Counted from the first letter of the stretch, positions 8,857 through 19,676 are shown. The stretch: DNA of 64,000 nt from Rugamonas rubra (GCF_900114705.1 NZ_FOTW01000023.1:62001-126000), one strand, 5' to 3'. Notes: generated from the sequence alone by a model not told the origin. Made by a program: numbers and translations.

Positions 8857-11800
8857 GGCGCGGCGATCTCCACCGCCACCATGTTGTCGTCCGGCTTGCG
8901 GTCGATCAGCTTGTTGTCCGGGTCGATGCCGGCCTTGGCCGGCCGGCCGCCGACGATCACGCTGAAGTTGTTGTCCTTGCGCTCGATGAACTTGCGCACG
9001 CGCAGCAGGTTGTTGCCGTCCTTGTCGTCGACGCCGATGTCGATCCAGTCGTGCAGCGGCATCTCGGTCTCCTCGCCCAGTTCGCCCGCCTTGACCTTGC
9101 CGGCCTGCACGGCGAAGCTGACCTCGTAGCGGCCGTCGCCCAGCTTGACGGCGCTGGCCGAGACGGCGCGGTTTTCGTACAGCACGATGGCGTTGAACAG
9201 GTCGTCGATCAGGTAGGCCTGCGCCGGCGGGGTGACCTTGCGCAGCGCCTCGAGCAGCGCCGTCACGCTCGGGTAGGGCGCGCCCTGGTTGGCGTGGGCG
9301 GCCAGCACCTGGCGCAGCGCCGCGTTGACCTTGCTCTCGCCGACCAGGTCCTGCAACTGGTACATGGCCAGGCTGCCCTTGCGGTAGTGGATGTAGTCCT
9401 GGTTCTCGTTGTCGGCCAGCGGCAACTCCTTGTCGCGCTCGACGGCCCGGCCCACCAGGTATTTCTCCAGGTCGTAGCGCAGGAAGCGGCGCATCTTGTC
9501 CGGGCCGTAGTTCTTCTTCATCACCATCAGCGCCGAATATTCGGCCAGCGTCTCGCTCAGCACGGTGGCGCCGCGCGTGTTGGCGCCGACCAGCTGGTGG
9601 CCCCACCACTGGTGCGCCACCTCGTGGGCCGTGACGTAGAAGGGGTAGTCGACGTCCTTCGGATTCTTGTCGTTGACCTTGGCGATGAAGCCGACGCCCT
9701 CGGAGAACGGAATGGTGTTCGGATACGCCTGGGCGAAGTTGGCGTAGCGGGGGAACTCGACCACCCGCAGCACCCGGTGCTGGTAGGGGCCGAAGTTCTT
9801 GCTGTTGTAGTCCAGTCCCTCCTTGATGCCCTTGACCATGCGGTCCAGATTGTATTCGTGGCCGGGCTGGTAGTAGATCTCGATGCCGACGTCCTGCCAC
9901 CAGTCGTGGCGCACCTGGTAGCGCGCCGACTGGAAGGAGTAGAAGTTGAGGATGGGCTTGTCCATCTTGTAGTGGTAGTAGTGGCGGCCCTGGCTGATCC
10001 AGTCGCTCTCGAGCATGCCGGGGGCGATGGCGATCTGGTCGGCGCTGGTGCTGACGACGGCGTCGAAGCCGATCCAGTCGGCGTCGCTGCCCAGGTAGTT
10101 GTCGGCCAGGCCGGCGGCGGCGTCGCGCGGCAGCATGCGCTCGCGCTTGGGCAGCTGGTGCTTCTTGCGGTCGCGCGCGTCGCTCAGCTCGAGCTGTTGC
10201 TGGTAGCCGATGTGCGGCAGCACGCTGTTGTTGAAGAAGCTGCCGTTGGCCAGCACCGGCGTGTCGCGGCCGAGGCCGAGGATGCCGTTCGGCGCGTAGC
10301 CGATCTCGAACTCCAGCGGCAGTTGGGCGCCGGGCGCCAGCGGCGTGCTCAGCTTGTAGCTGTAGAAGCCCAGCCGCGCGTCCTTCAGGCCGGCGCGCAC
10401 CTGTTGGCCGAAGCGCAGCGCGCGGATGGTCGAGTTGCTGTCCTGTTGCAACAGGATGTCGGTGATCGGCGTGCTGCCCTTGTTTTGCAGCAGATACGTG
10501 CCCTTCACCAGCAAGCTGCGCCGTTCCGGCATGATCTCCACGTTGAGCTTGACGTCGACGATGCGCGGCTGCGCCAGGCCGGCGTATTTCTTGTACTGGC
10601 GCTCGTAGTCGGCGCGCTCGGCGTCCTTGCGGTAGGCCGACTTGTAGTTGCCGGCCACTTCCATGTCGTAGAACAACACGGCGCCGGCGCCCAGCATCAG
10701 CGCGGCGCCCAGGCCCAGGGCGGTCAGCACCGGGCGGGTCAGCGCGTGGCGCGCCAGTTGCAGGCGCTGGCGCCATTCGTTGTTGGTGCCGCGCACCCAG
10801 AACAGCAGCGCCGTGACGATCAGCAGCAGGGCCGCGCCGCCCCAGTACAGCTCGAACCAGCGCTCGCGCGCCAGCTCGGCGCCGTAGCCGTTCATGGCCG
10901 AGTAGACCAGCGGCGTCGAGGCGGCGTACAACAGCATGGGATGGCCCAGGCCCAGCGCGCCCAGCGTCAGCGTCGCCAGGTAGTACAGGATCATCGCGAA
11001 GTGGGCCAGGTACTTGTGGTTGAGCAGCACCTGCAGCGCGATCGCCAGCACCGCCACCAGCGCGTAGTTGGGCAGTTGGATCAGGAACAGGGTCTGCAGG
11101 TAGAGGCCGGGTTCGAGCAGGAAATAGCCGTGGGCGATCTGGATGCCCATGCCGCACAGCATCACCAGCAGCAGCAGCAGGGCCTGCAGGGCGACCAGGG
11201 CGAGCAGCTTGGACAGCAGCGGCAGCCAGCTCGGCACTGGCAGGGCGTCGAGCATCTGGGCGACGCGGCCCTCGCGCTCGCGCCAGACCAGCTCGCCGGC
11301 GTAAAAGGTGGTGATGATCAGCATGAACAGGGCGAAGGTGTCGGACAACGCCTCCAGCACCTTGTAGGTGACCGGGTAGGTGTTGGTGCCGAACATCGAA
11401 CCCATGTCGATGCCGCTGGCCAGCATCAGCAGCACGCCGGCCAGCACCAGCACCAGGAAGTAGACGTTCTTGGCGGTCTCGCGCAGGTTCAGCCAGCTGT
11501 TCTGCAACAGCAGCAGGCCCAGGCTGCGGCGCTGGAAGTCGGGCTCCTCGCGGGTGTTGGCCGAGACGGCGGCCAGGCGCAGCGGCGCCTCGCCCTCGCC
11601 GCGACTACCGCCGCCGTCGATGCTGGCGACGAAGTGGAAGCGCCAGTAGCCCAGCACCAGGCCGAGCAGGGCGAGGGCGGTCCAGATCAGCCGGTTCAGC
11701 AGGTAGACGCCCTCGGGCAGCAGCAGGCGGGTGTTGCGCTCGGCGATGGGCCAGTATTCGGTCAGGCGGATCACGGCGGTGGTGCCGAAGGGGTCGATCA

Positions 11801-12428
11801 GGGCGGCCAGGGTCTTGTAGTCGAGGTCGCGCGCCAGGCCGGGCGCGACCAGGTAGCCGACCAGCATCACCACGCTGCTGACGTAGACCGGCAGCATGCG
11901 CCGACTCAGCGCGGCGACGATGAAGAACACCGCGCCGAAGATGAAGATGTTGGGCAGGACGGTGCACAGGTAGGGGATCAGGTAGCCCAGCGCGCTGCCG
12001 TGGCCGATGCGCTCGGGGTCGATGCCGGGCACGTAGGTGCCCAGCCAGGCGCCCAGCGGCAGGCTGGTGAAGATCACCGCCAGGGTGGCGTAGGCGCCGA
12101 GGAAGCGGCCGAAGATGTACTGGCGCTTGCGGATCGGCGCGCTGAAGAAGAAGTGGTGCATGTCGTACTCGAAGTCCTGCTGCACCGAGCGGCCCATCAT
12201 GGCGGCGATGACGATCACGCCGAGCGAGCCGAGGAAGCTGACGGTGAGCATCAGCGAGCGCGGCGCGTCGAGCAGCACGCGGCCGCCGAAGGTCACGCTG
12301 GCGCCCTTGAAGACGCCGCCGGCGGCGGCCATCCACAGCATCGCCAGCGCCAGGAACATGGCGAAGTAGACCCAGGTCGAGAGCAGCTTGAGCCGCTGCC
12401 GGGCTTCGAACAGTGCGATCGCGAGCAT
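8853..12428 (-). CDS. ABC-2 permease fused to M1 family metallo-aminopeptidase
   Basis: A 1191-residue two-part protein. Residues 1 to about 585 contain many membrane segments in two halves, like an ABC-2 export permease repeated in tandem. From about 590 to the end lies an M1 peptidase region, expected outside the cytoplasm. The zinc site is HEVAH (H935, E936, H939) with the third ligand E959 in SETLAEY. The spacing to E959 is 19 residues, one more than in classical M1 enzymes. The GAMEN exopeptidase motif is replaced by PFSEG (907-911), which keeps the glutamate (E910). The ATPase gene ends ten bases upstream, so both probably form one transporter. Such fusions are known from proteobacterial genomes, but I know of no established substrate. 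Confidence 0.9.
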   Translation of the reverse strand: MLAIALFEARQRLKLLSTWVYFAMFLALAMLWMAAAGGVFKGASVTFGGRVLLDAPRSLMLTVSFLGSLGVIVIAAMMGRSVQQDFEYDMHHFFFSAPIRKRQYIFGRFLGAYATLAVIFTSLPLGAWLGTYVPGIDPERIGHGSALGYLIPYLCTVLPNIFIFGAVFFIVAALSRRMLPVYVSSVVMLVGYLVAPGLARDLDYKTLAALIDPFGTTAVIRLTEYWPIAERNTRLLLPEGVYLLNRLIWTALALLGLVLGYWRFHFVASIDGGGSRGEGEAPLRLAAVSANTREEPDFQRRSLGLLLLQNSWLNLRETAKNVYFLVLVLAGVLLMLASGIDMGSMFGTNTYPVTYKVLEALSDTFALFMLIITTFYAGELVWREREGRVAQMLDALPVPSWLPLLSKLLALVALQALLLLLVMLCGMGIQIAHGYFLLEPGLYLQTLFLIQLPNYALVAVLAIALQVLLNHKYLAHFAMILYYLATLTLGALGLGHPMLLYAASTPLVYSAMNGYGAELARERWFELYWGGAALLLIVTALLFWVRGTNNEWRQRLQLARHALTRPVLTALGLGAALMLGAGAVLFYDMEVAGNYKSAYRKDAERADYERQYKKYAGLAQPRIVDVKLNVEIMPERRSLLVKGTYLLQNKGSTPITDILLQQDSNSTIRALRFGQQVRAGLKDARLGFYSYKLSTPLAPGAQLPLEFEIGYAPNGILGLGRDTPVLANGSFFNNSVLPHIGYQQQLELSDARDRKKHQLPKRERMLPRDAAAGLADNYLGSDADWIGFDAVVSTSADQIAIAPGMLESDWISQGRHYYHYKMDKPILNFYSFQSARYQVRHDWWQDVGIEIYYQPGHEYNLDRMVKGIKEGLDYNSKNFGPYQHRVLRVVEFPRYANFAQAYPNTIPFSEGVGFIAKVNDKNPKDVDYPFYVTAHEVAHQWWGHQLVGANTRGATVLSETLAEYSALMVMKKNYGPDKMRRFLRYDLEKYLVGRAVERDKELPLADNENQDYIHYRKGSLAMYQLQDLVGESKVNAALRQVLAAHANQGAPYPSVTALLEALRKVTPPAQAYLIDDLFNAIVLYENRAVSASAVKLGDGRYEVSFAVQAGKVKAGELGEETEMPLHDWIDIGVDDKDGNNLLRVRKFIERKDNNFSVIVGGRPAKAGIDPDNKLIDRKPDDNMVAVEIAAP

Positions 12429-12438
12429 GGCGCCGCTC

Positions 12439-13332
<894 letters not shown>

Positions 13333-13568
13333 ACTGACTCCTGAACGGTTCCGGGCTGGCCCGGCGCGGCCGCGCGACGTTTCCGCACGGCCAAGCTTTT
13401 TTCACATGATGGCATTGTAGTGAGTTTGCGACAGATCCGGGGCGCCATTGCGACGGGCGGCGCATAGCGCGGCGCAGATTGCGCATTCCGGGGAGTGGCT
13501 GAGCGGTCGGGGCGGCCGGCGCGGCGGCGGCGGCAGGCGCCGCCCGCGCGGCCTTTTTGACAAGCTGC

Positions 13569-14765
13569 TCAATTGCGGAACAGCACCTGCTCGCGGTTGA
13601 ACCACCAGCGGCACAGCAGCAGCAGGGCGGCGGCGATGACGCTGCTCGACAGCAGGATCACGGCGAACATGCGGTAGTCCATGGTGCCCTTGACCAGCTC
13701 CTTCATGGCCAGCGAGACGTTGGTCAGCGGCACCATCGCCCACATCCAGTTCAGCTCGACGCCGGGCAGCATCGCCACCAGCGTCGGCAGGATGGTGACG
13801 ATGGCCAGCGGCGAGATCAGGCCGCTGGCCTCCTTGTAGCTCTTGGCGTAGATCGAGATCGACAGCAGGATGGCGGCGAAGATGGCCGCCGTTGGCAGCA
13901 GCATCAGCGCCACCATGGCCAGGTCGGCGGCGCCGATGGCGCGCACCATCAACGCCATGTCGCCCTCGATCATGGGGCCGAAGAAGAACAGCAGCGTGCC
14001 CATGCTGGCCACCATCAGCAGCGCCGAGGTCAGGCCGATGGTGAACAGCACGAAGAACTTGGCCAGCACGATGGCGCCGCGCGGCAGCGGCGCCAGCAGC
14101 AGCGTCTCGAGCGTGCCGCGCTCCTTCTCGCCGGCGCCGGTGTCGATCGCCGGATACATCGCCGCCATCAGGCAGACCATCAGCAGGATGTAGGGTAGGA
14201 AGCCGCCGACCAGGGCGCCGATCTGCTCGCGCTTGTCGGCCGTCGAATGGTCCTCCAGGCGGATCGGGTCGAGCGCGAAGCGCAGCTGCTGCTGGCTCAG
14301 CTTGAGTGTCGACAGGGCCTGTTCGCGCAGGCTGGCGTTCTGCGCCTCGATCACCGACATCACCCGCTTGCGCGTGACGTCGACCGTCACCGCGCTGTTG
14401 TAGTGCAGCGCGATGCTGCCCTGCTGCTGGGCGCCCAGCGCGGCGGCGAAGCCGGGCGGGATCACCAGGGCGAACTTGATGCGCTCGTCGCCGATGGCGT
14501 CGCGGATGGCGGCCGGCTCGGCCAGCGCCACCGCCTTGAAACCCTTGTCGGCGGCGAAGCGGGCGGCCAGTTCGGGCGCGTACTGGGCGCCGAAGATGGC
14601 GTAGGTCAACTCGGCCTGGCGGGCCTGCTTGAACAGGCTCGACGACAAATAGCCGAAGCCGGCGAAGATCAGCGGCATGGCGAAGATCGGGATGAAGACG
14701 GTGAAGATGAAGGTCTTGCGGTCGCGCGCCAGCTCCAGCATCTCCTTCAGGTAGATGGTCCACAT
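13569..14765 (-). CDS. ABC-2 type export permease, NatB-like
   Basis: A 398-residue membrane protein: a first membrane segment near 21-42 (FTVFIPIFAMPLIFAGFGYL), a large extracytoplasmic region of about 130 residues, then five or so membrane segments from about 180 on, with the ABC-2 hallmark GEKERGTLETLLLAPL at the coupling helix. This is the layout of NatB-type sodium or drug exporters. The ATPase gene stops three bases before its ATG, so the two are cotranslated. The N-terminal 'MWTIYLKEMLELARDRKT' is typical. The substrate is not evident. Confidence 0.88.
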   Translation of the reverse strand: MWTIYLKEMLELARDRKTFIFTVFIPIFAMPLIFAGFGYLSSSLFKQARQAELTYAIFGAQYAPELAARFAADKGFKAVALAEPAAIRDAIGDERIKFALVIPPGFAAALGAQQQGSIALHYNSAVTVDVTRKRVMSVIEAQNASLREQALSTLKLSQQQLRFALDPIRLEDHSTADKREQIGALVGGFLPYILLMVCLMAAMYPAIDTGAGEKERGTLETLLLAPLPRGAIVLAKFFVLFTIGLTSALLMVASMGTLLFFFGPMIEGDMALMVRAIGAADLAMVALMLLPTAAIFAAILLSISIYAKSYKEASGLISPLAIVTILPTLVAMLPGVELNWMWAMVPLTNVSLAMKELVKGTMDYRMFAVILLSSSVIAAALLLLCRWWFNREQVLFRN

Positions 14766-14768
14766 GGC

Positions 14769-15548
<780 letters not shown>

Positions 15549-15717
15549 TGGGGCATCCAGGTTGTCAGGGATTTAAGATTAGCCGCAAAAAATCTTGCGT
15601 GCAAGGCACAAAGCGTAATTGTCTTGCTATAGTCGATGGAAGGCGCCCGCGCCGCCGCGCTCGGCGGCGCGGGCTAGCCGGATGCAAGTCGAACAGGAAA
15701 GTCTAGCGGGTGGCGAA

Positions 15718-16149
15718 ATGAACGAAGAGCTGAAGAAGAAGGTGCTGGCGGTGACCCAGTGCGGCATGAACAAGGAGGAGGCGGTCGGCTTCTTCCGCGT
15801 CGCGCTGGGCTTGTACTACCTGGCCGGCCTGATGACCAAGGAGACGCTGGACTTCAAGCGCCTCGACCGCGATTTCAACCGCTTCATCTACCACGCCATC
15901 GGCAAGGGCCACAGCATCACCAGCGTGCTGCAGTTCATGAGCGGCGAGAAGGTGGTGCCGGTGGTCGAGTCGAAACGTTTCCTCAACGCCTACGCGGAGC
16001 ACTGTCCCGAGGTGCCGCTGGAGAACATCCCCTTCCTGTTGGGGCTCAACCTGGGCGTCGCCAAGGACCTCTCCAAGATCGACGTGCGCGGCCCGGTGGC
16101 CGACTACATCGAGCGCCAGCGCCTGCTGCGCGAGGCCGCCGAGTCCTGA
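15718..16149 (+). CDS. Conserved-looking protein of unknown function
   Basis: A 143-residue soluble protein, MNEELKKKVLAVTQCGMNKE at the start. It is mostly predicted helix, with a hydrophobic LGLYYLAGLM segment too short and broken for a membrane span, and no cysteine or histidine cluster. I do not recognise a family. The frame is open further upstream, but the ATG at 15718 follows GGTGG and a GTG at 15710 is the only other nearby choice. It is divergent from the NatA-like gene and 86 bases before coq7. Codon use looks like the rest of the window, so it is probably a real resident gene. Confidence 0.65.
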   Translation: MNEELKKKVLAVTQCGMNKEEAVGFFRVALGLYYLAGLMTKETLDFKRLDRDFNRFIYHAIGKGHSITSVLQFMSGEKVVPVVESKRFLNAYAEHCPEVPLENIPFLLGLNLGVAKDLSKIDVRGPVADYIERQRLLREAAES

Positions 16150-16235
16150 CACCGGGCGCCGCCATGCCGGCCGGGCTGGCACGGCGGCGCGATCGTCCTA
16201 TAATGGTGCTTTCCGACTGATTGCGACTGACGACC

Positions 16236-16880
16236 ATGGCAGCGAACCGTTACCACCATCCCCTCGACCGTTTCATCTCCGGCGCCGACAAGGCCTTGCG
16301 CGTGATCGCCGGCGTCGCCTCGGCCTCGCGGCCGACGCCGGCCGCGCACGCCGCCGACGCCGCGCTCAGCGAGTCCGAGCAGCGCCACGCCGCCGGCTTG
16401 ATGCGGGTCAACCACGTCGGCGAGGTCTGCGCCCAGGCGCTGTACAACTCGCAGGCCCGCTTCGCCAAGAGCGACGCGATGAAGCTGCAGTTCGAGCAGG
16501 CCGGGCGGGAGGAGGAGGATCACTTGGCCTGGACCGCGCAGCGGTTGGCCGAGCTGGGCTCGCGCACCAGCCTGCTCAACCCGCTGTTCTACGCCGGCGC
16601 CTACGCCGTCGGCACCGTGGCCGCCTATCTGGGCGACGCCCACAGCCTGGGCTTCGTGGTCGAGACCGAGCGCCAGGTCGAGGCCCATTTGGCCAGCCAC
16701 CTGGACCGGCTGCCGCCGCAGGACGCCAAGTCGCGCGCCATCGTCGAGCAGATGCGGGTCGACGAGGTGGCCCACGGCGCCGCCGCCCAGGCCCTGGGCG
16801 CGGCGACCACGCCGCTGCCGGTGCGCGTGGTGATGCAGGGCATGGCCAAGGTCATGACCGGCAGCGCCTACTACATTTAG
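16236..16880 (+). CDS. coq7: Demethoxyubiquinone hydroxylase Coq7
   Basis: Carries out the C-6 hydroxylation of 2-polyprenyl-3-methyl-6-methoxy-1,4-benzoquinone in ubiquinone synthesis, at the membrane, using a di-iron centre. The 214-residue protein keeps the iron ligands in NHVGEVCAQALY, REEEDHLAW, ETERQVEAHL and DEVAHG. The length is normal for bacterial Coq7. The ATG at 16236 (MAANRYHHPLDRF) is preferred to the TTG at 16221. A TATAAT box at 16199-16204 stands about 30 bases before the start, with CTGGCA 17 bases further up. Confidence 0.95.
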   Translation: MAANRYHHPLDRFISGADKALRVIAGVASASRPTPAAHAADAALSESEQRHAAGLMRVNHVGEVCAQALYNSQARFAKSDAMKLQFEQAGREEEDHLAWTAQRLAELGSRTSLLNPLFYAGAYAVGTVAAYLGDAHSLGFVVETERQVEAHLASHLDRLPPQDAKSRAIVEQMRVDEVAHGAAAQALGAATTPLPVRVVMQGMAKVMTGSAYYI

Positions 16881-16921
16881 GGAAAGCGCCAGGGAATCGG
16901 CCAAGCAGGCGGCGCCGACCG

Positions 16922-16948
16922 AGGGTCGGACCCTGCGGGTCTGACCCT
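16922..16948. repeat. Dispersed palindrome, copy 1 (AGGGTC type)
   Basis: Two 12-base arms, AGGGTCGGACCC and GGGTCTGACCCT, around TGC; one mismatch when folded. It lies between the convergent coq7 and OsmC genes. It belongs to the same family as the copies at 19728, 45561, 53130 and 63312. Confidence 0.8.
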
Positions 16949-16968
16949 GGCATTGGCCTTGGGGTTGC

Positions 16969-17394
16969 TCAGGCCGCTTCGACGATCTCGAAGGAGTGGG
17001 TGATCTCGGCGGTCTTGCCCAGCATGATCGATGCGGAGCAATATTTATCGTGCGACAGGGTGATCGCCCGTTCCACGCTGGCCGGCTTCAGGTTCCTGCC
17101 GGTCACGACGAAGTGGAAGTTAATCTTGGTAAACACCTTCGGTTCCGTCTCGGCGCGCTCGGCGTTGAGCGTGCATTCGCAGCCGCGGATGTCCTCGCGG
17201 CCCTTTTTTAGGATCAGCACGACGTCGTAGGCGGTGCAGCCGCCGGTGCCGAGCAACACCATCTCCATCGGCCGGGGCGCCAGGTTGTGGCCGCCGCCCT
17301 CGGGCGCGCCGTCCATGTTGACCAGGTGGCCGGAGCCGGTCTGGGCCAAAAAACTCATGCCCGACGGGCCGTTCCAGCTAACTTTGCATTCCAT
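16969..17394 (-). CDS. OsmC family protein
   Basis: A 141-residue OsmC/Ohr-fold protein. This family reduces organic hydroperoxides with a pair of cysteines. Here the two are in GTGGCTAYDVV and the later DKYCSASIML, in the right order and context (the second follows the usual S-x-x-K-Y-C pattern). The start MECKVSWNGPSGMSF has GGAG eight bases before its ATG, which favours it over the ATG 12 bases upstream. It is convergent with coq7 and divergent from rplM. It resembles the YhfA-like subgroup more than Ohr proper, so peroxidase activity is likely but not certain. Confidence 0.88.
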   Translation of the reverse strand: MECKVSWNGPSGMSFLAQTGSGHLVNMDGAPEGGGHNLAPRPMEMVLLGTGGCTAYDVVLILKKGREDIRGCECTLNAERAETEPKVFTKINFHFVVTGRNLKPASVERAITLSHDKYCSASIMLGKTAEITHSFEIVEAA

Positions 17395-17500
17395 TCGATT
17401 CTCCATAAGACTGTCCGTGGCCCTATTGTAAAGGAGCGGCGGGCGCGTCGCCGGGCGTGGCCGCCGGCCGTCGCCGGGCGGCGGCAAAGCGGGGCGGGGC

Positions 17501-17530
17501 TTGACTCGCGCTGCCAACGCCGCTTATAAT
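17501..17530 (+). promoter_or_regulatory. Sigma-70 promoter of rplM-rpsI
   Basis: TTGACT (17501-17506), 18 bases, TATAAT (17525-17530). It leaves an untranslated leader of about 100 bases before the rplM ATG. Confidence 0.82.
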
Positions 17531-17637
17531 TGCCGGCTTTCCGTTCGCTCAGGAAAAGTATTTATAAAAAGGCCGAGTCCGCTGAAGCAATGGCGGAACC
17601 ACCATTTGAGCGTGTGTAATTCAATTAGGAAGTCAAC

Positions 17638-18066
17638 ATGAAAACATTTTCCGCTAAAGGGCATGAAGTCCAGCGCGATTGGTTCGTGGTTGACGCGACG
17701 GACAAAGTCCTCGGACGTGTTGCCAGCGAAGTGGCACTCCGACTGCGCGGCAAACACAAACCGGAATTTACTCCTCACGTCGATACGGGCGATTTCATCG
17801 TCGTCATCAACGCAGGCAAACTGCGCGTGACCGGTACCAAAGCTACCAACAAAACGTACTACCGTCACTCGGGCTACCCAGGCGGCATCTACGAAACCAA
17901 CTTCCAGAAAATGCAACAGCGTTTTCCAGGTCGCGCGCTTGAGAAAGCGGTCAAGGGCATGTTGCCTAAAGGCCCACTCGGCTACGCAATGATCAAGAAG
18001 CTGAAAGTGTACGCGGAAGAAACTCATCCGCACGCAGCTCAGCAACCTAAAGCACTCGTTCTCTAA
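17638..18066 (+). CDS. rplM: 50S ribosomal protein L13
   Basis: A 142-residue component of the large ribosomal subunit, needed early in its assembly. It begins MKTFSAKGHEVQRDWFVVDA and has GRVASEVALRLRGKHKPEFTPH and GMLPKGPLGYAMIKKLKVY, all diagnostic. AGGAAG precedes the ATG. Codon use differs from most of the window (more A/T in third positions), as expected for highly expressed genes. It is followed nine bases later by rpsI. In E. coli L13 represses its own operon by acting on the leader; the leader here is long enough for that, but I cannot show it. Confidence 0.98.
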   Translation: MKTFSAKGHEVQRDWFVVDATDKVLGRVASEVALRLRGKHKPEFTPHVDTGDFIVVINAGKLRVTGTKATNKTYYRHSGYPGGIYETNFQKMQQRFPGRALEKAVKGMLPKGPLGYAMIKKLKVYAEETHPHAAQQPKALVL

Positions 18067-18075
18067 GGAACTGAC

Positions 18076-18468
18076 ATGATCGGTAACTACAATTACGGCA
18101 CCGGCCGTCGCAAGAGTGCAGTAGCTCGCGTGTTCATCAAAGTTGGCACTGGCCAAATCATCGTTAACGGCAAGCCAGCGGCTGAGTACTTCTCGCGCGA
18201 AACCGGCCTGATGGTGATCCGTCAACCACTGGAACTGACCGGCAACGTCGAGCGTTTCGACATCAAGGTTAACGTTCACGGCGGCGGCGAGTCCGGCCAA
18301 GCTGGCGCAGTTCGCCACGGCATCACCCGCGCCCTGATCGACTACGACGCAGCGCTGAAACCGGATCTGGCCAAAGCCGGCTTCGTTACCCGCGATGCAC
18401 GTGAAGTCGAGCGTAAAAAAGTTGGTCTGCGCAAAGCACGTCGCGCAAAGCAATTCTCGAAGCGTTAA
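18076..18468 (+). CDS. rpsI: 30S ribosomal protein S9
   Basis: A 130-residue protein of the small subunit whose C-terminal tail reaches the P-site tRNA. It begins MIGNYNYGTGRRKSAVARVF, has the GGGESGQAGAVRHGI motif and ends in KKVGLRKARRAKQFSKR, with the invariant final arginine. It is cotranscribed with rplM and ends at a strong terminator. Confidence 0.98.
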   Translation: MIGNYNYGTGRRKSAVARVFIKVGTGQIIVNGKPAAEYFSRETGLMVIRQPLELTGNVERFDIKVNVHGGGESGQAGAVRHGITRALIDYDAALKPDLAKAGFVTRDAREVERKKVGLRKARRAKQFSKR

Positions 18469-18480
18469 TTTATACGCTAC

Positions 18481-18539
18481 AACACGCGGTTCGCCGCGTG
18501 TTGCTCGAAAAGCCGCCGGCCTGTTCCGGCGGCTTTTTT
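18481..18539 (+). terminator. rplM-rpsI terminator with upstream UUCG hairpin
   Basis: A perfect nine-pair stem AACACGCGG/CCGCGTGTT with a TTCG loop (18481-18502) stands just before the terminator stem AAAAGCCGCCGG/CCGGCGGCTTTT and its T run (18508-18539). The second hairpin is the likely terminator; the first may stabilise the 3' end of the mRNA. Confidence 0.88.
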
Positions 18540-18638
18540 GCATTGAGGGGCCGTCATACGGCGGTCGCACAGGCCTGATAAAATGCGCCTTTCAGCATCA
18601 CCCCGCAACTCCCCATACTACTTACCCAAGGAAAGAAC

Positions 18639-19676
18639 ATGATCAAAGTTGGCATCGTCGGCGGCACCGGTTACACCGGAGTGGAATTGCTGCGTCTGTT
18701 GGCAGTCCATCCCGATGTGCAGCTGACGGCGATCACCTCGCGCAAGGAAGACGGCCTGCCCGTCGCCGACATGTTCCCCTCGCTGCGCGGCCGCGTCGCG
18801 CTGGCCTTCTCGGCGCCTGAAAAAGCCGACCTGAGCCAATGTGACGTGGTGTTCTTCGCCACCCCGCACGGCGTCGCCATGGCGCAGGCGCCGGCCCTGC
18901 TGGCGGCCGGCGTCAAGGTGGTCGACCTGGCGGCCGACTTCCGCCTGAAGGACCAGGCCAGTTTCGAGCAGTGGTACAAGATCCCGCACACCTGCCCGGA
19001 GCTGCTGGAGCAGGCCGTGTATGGCTTGGCCGAGCTGAACCGTGAAGCGATCCAGGGCGCCTCGCTGATCGCCAACCCGGGTTGCTATCCGACCACCATG
19101 CAGCTGGGCTACTACCCGCTGCTGAAGGCCGGCCTGATCGACGCCGGCGCGCTGATCGCCGACTGCAAGTCCGGCGTCTCCGGCGCCGGCCGGAAGGCCG
19201 AGATCGGCACCCTGTTCTCCGAGTCCAGCGACAACTTCAAGGCCTACAGCGTGGCCGGCCACCGCCACACGCCGGAAACCGCCGCCCAGTTGCAGCGTTT
19301 CACCGAACAGAAGGTCGACTTGGTGTTTACGCCGCACCTGGTGCCGATGATCCGCGGCATGCATTCGACCCTGTACGCCCGCCTGACCAAGGAAGTCAGC
19401 AACGAGGAGCTGCAAAGCCTGTTCGAAGCGCAATACAAGGATGCGCCTTTCGTCGACGTGATGCCGTTCGGTTCGCATCCGGAAACCCGCTCGACGCGCG
19501 GTTCCAACATGTTGCGCATGGCGCTGCATCGTCCGGGCAACGGCAACACCGTGATCGTGCTGGTGGTGCAGGACAACCTGGTCAAGGGCGCCGCCGGCCA
19601 GGCAGTGCAGTGCATGAATTTGATGTTCGGCCTGGAGGAAACCACCGGCCTGACGCAGATCGCATTGATGCCATAA
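18639..19676 (+). CDS. argC: N-acetyl-gamma-glutamyl-phosphate reductase
   Basis: Third step of arginine synthesis: NADPH-dependent reduction of N-acetylglutamyl phosphate to the semialdehyde. The 345-residue protein has the nucleotide motif VGIVGGTGYTGVELLRLL at the start and the catalytic cysteine in NPGCYPTTMQLGYYPL (the C of NPGCY). AGGAAAG precedes the ATG. The rest of the arginine pathway is not in the window. It stands after the rpsI terminator, so it must have its own promoter. Confidence 0.96.
   Translation: MIKVGIVGGTGYTGVELLRLLAVHPDVQLTAITSRKEDGLPVADMFPSLRGRVALAFSAPEKADLSQCDVVFFATPHGVAMAQAPALLAAGVKVVDLAADFRLKDQASFEQWYKIPHTCPELLEQAVYGLAELNREAIQGASLIANPGCYPTTMQLGYYPLLKAGLIDAGALIADCKSGVSGAGRKAEIGTLFSESSDNFKAYSVAGHRHTPETAAQLQRFTEQKVDLVFTPHLVPMIRGMHSTLYARLTKEVSNEELQSLFEAQYKDAPFVDVMPFGSHPETRSTRGSNMLRMALHRPGNGNTVIVLVVQDNLVKGAAGQAVQCMNLMFGLEETTGLTQIALMP

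Noticed and set aside
13513..13558. A GC-rich hairpin followed by TTTTT, like a terminator
   Set aside because: It is oriented for plus-strand transcription, but no plus-strand gene precedes it; the genes on both sides are on the minus strand. It may form by chance in GC-rich DNA.
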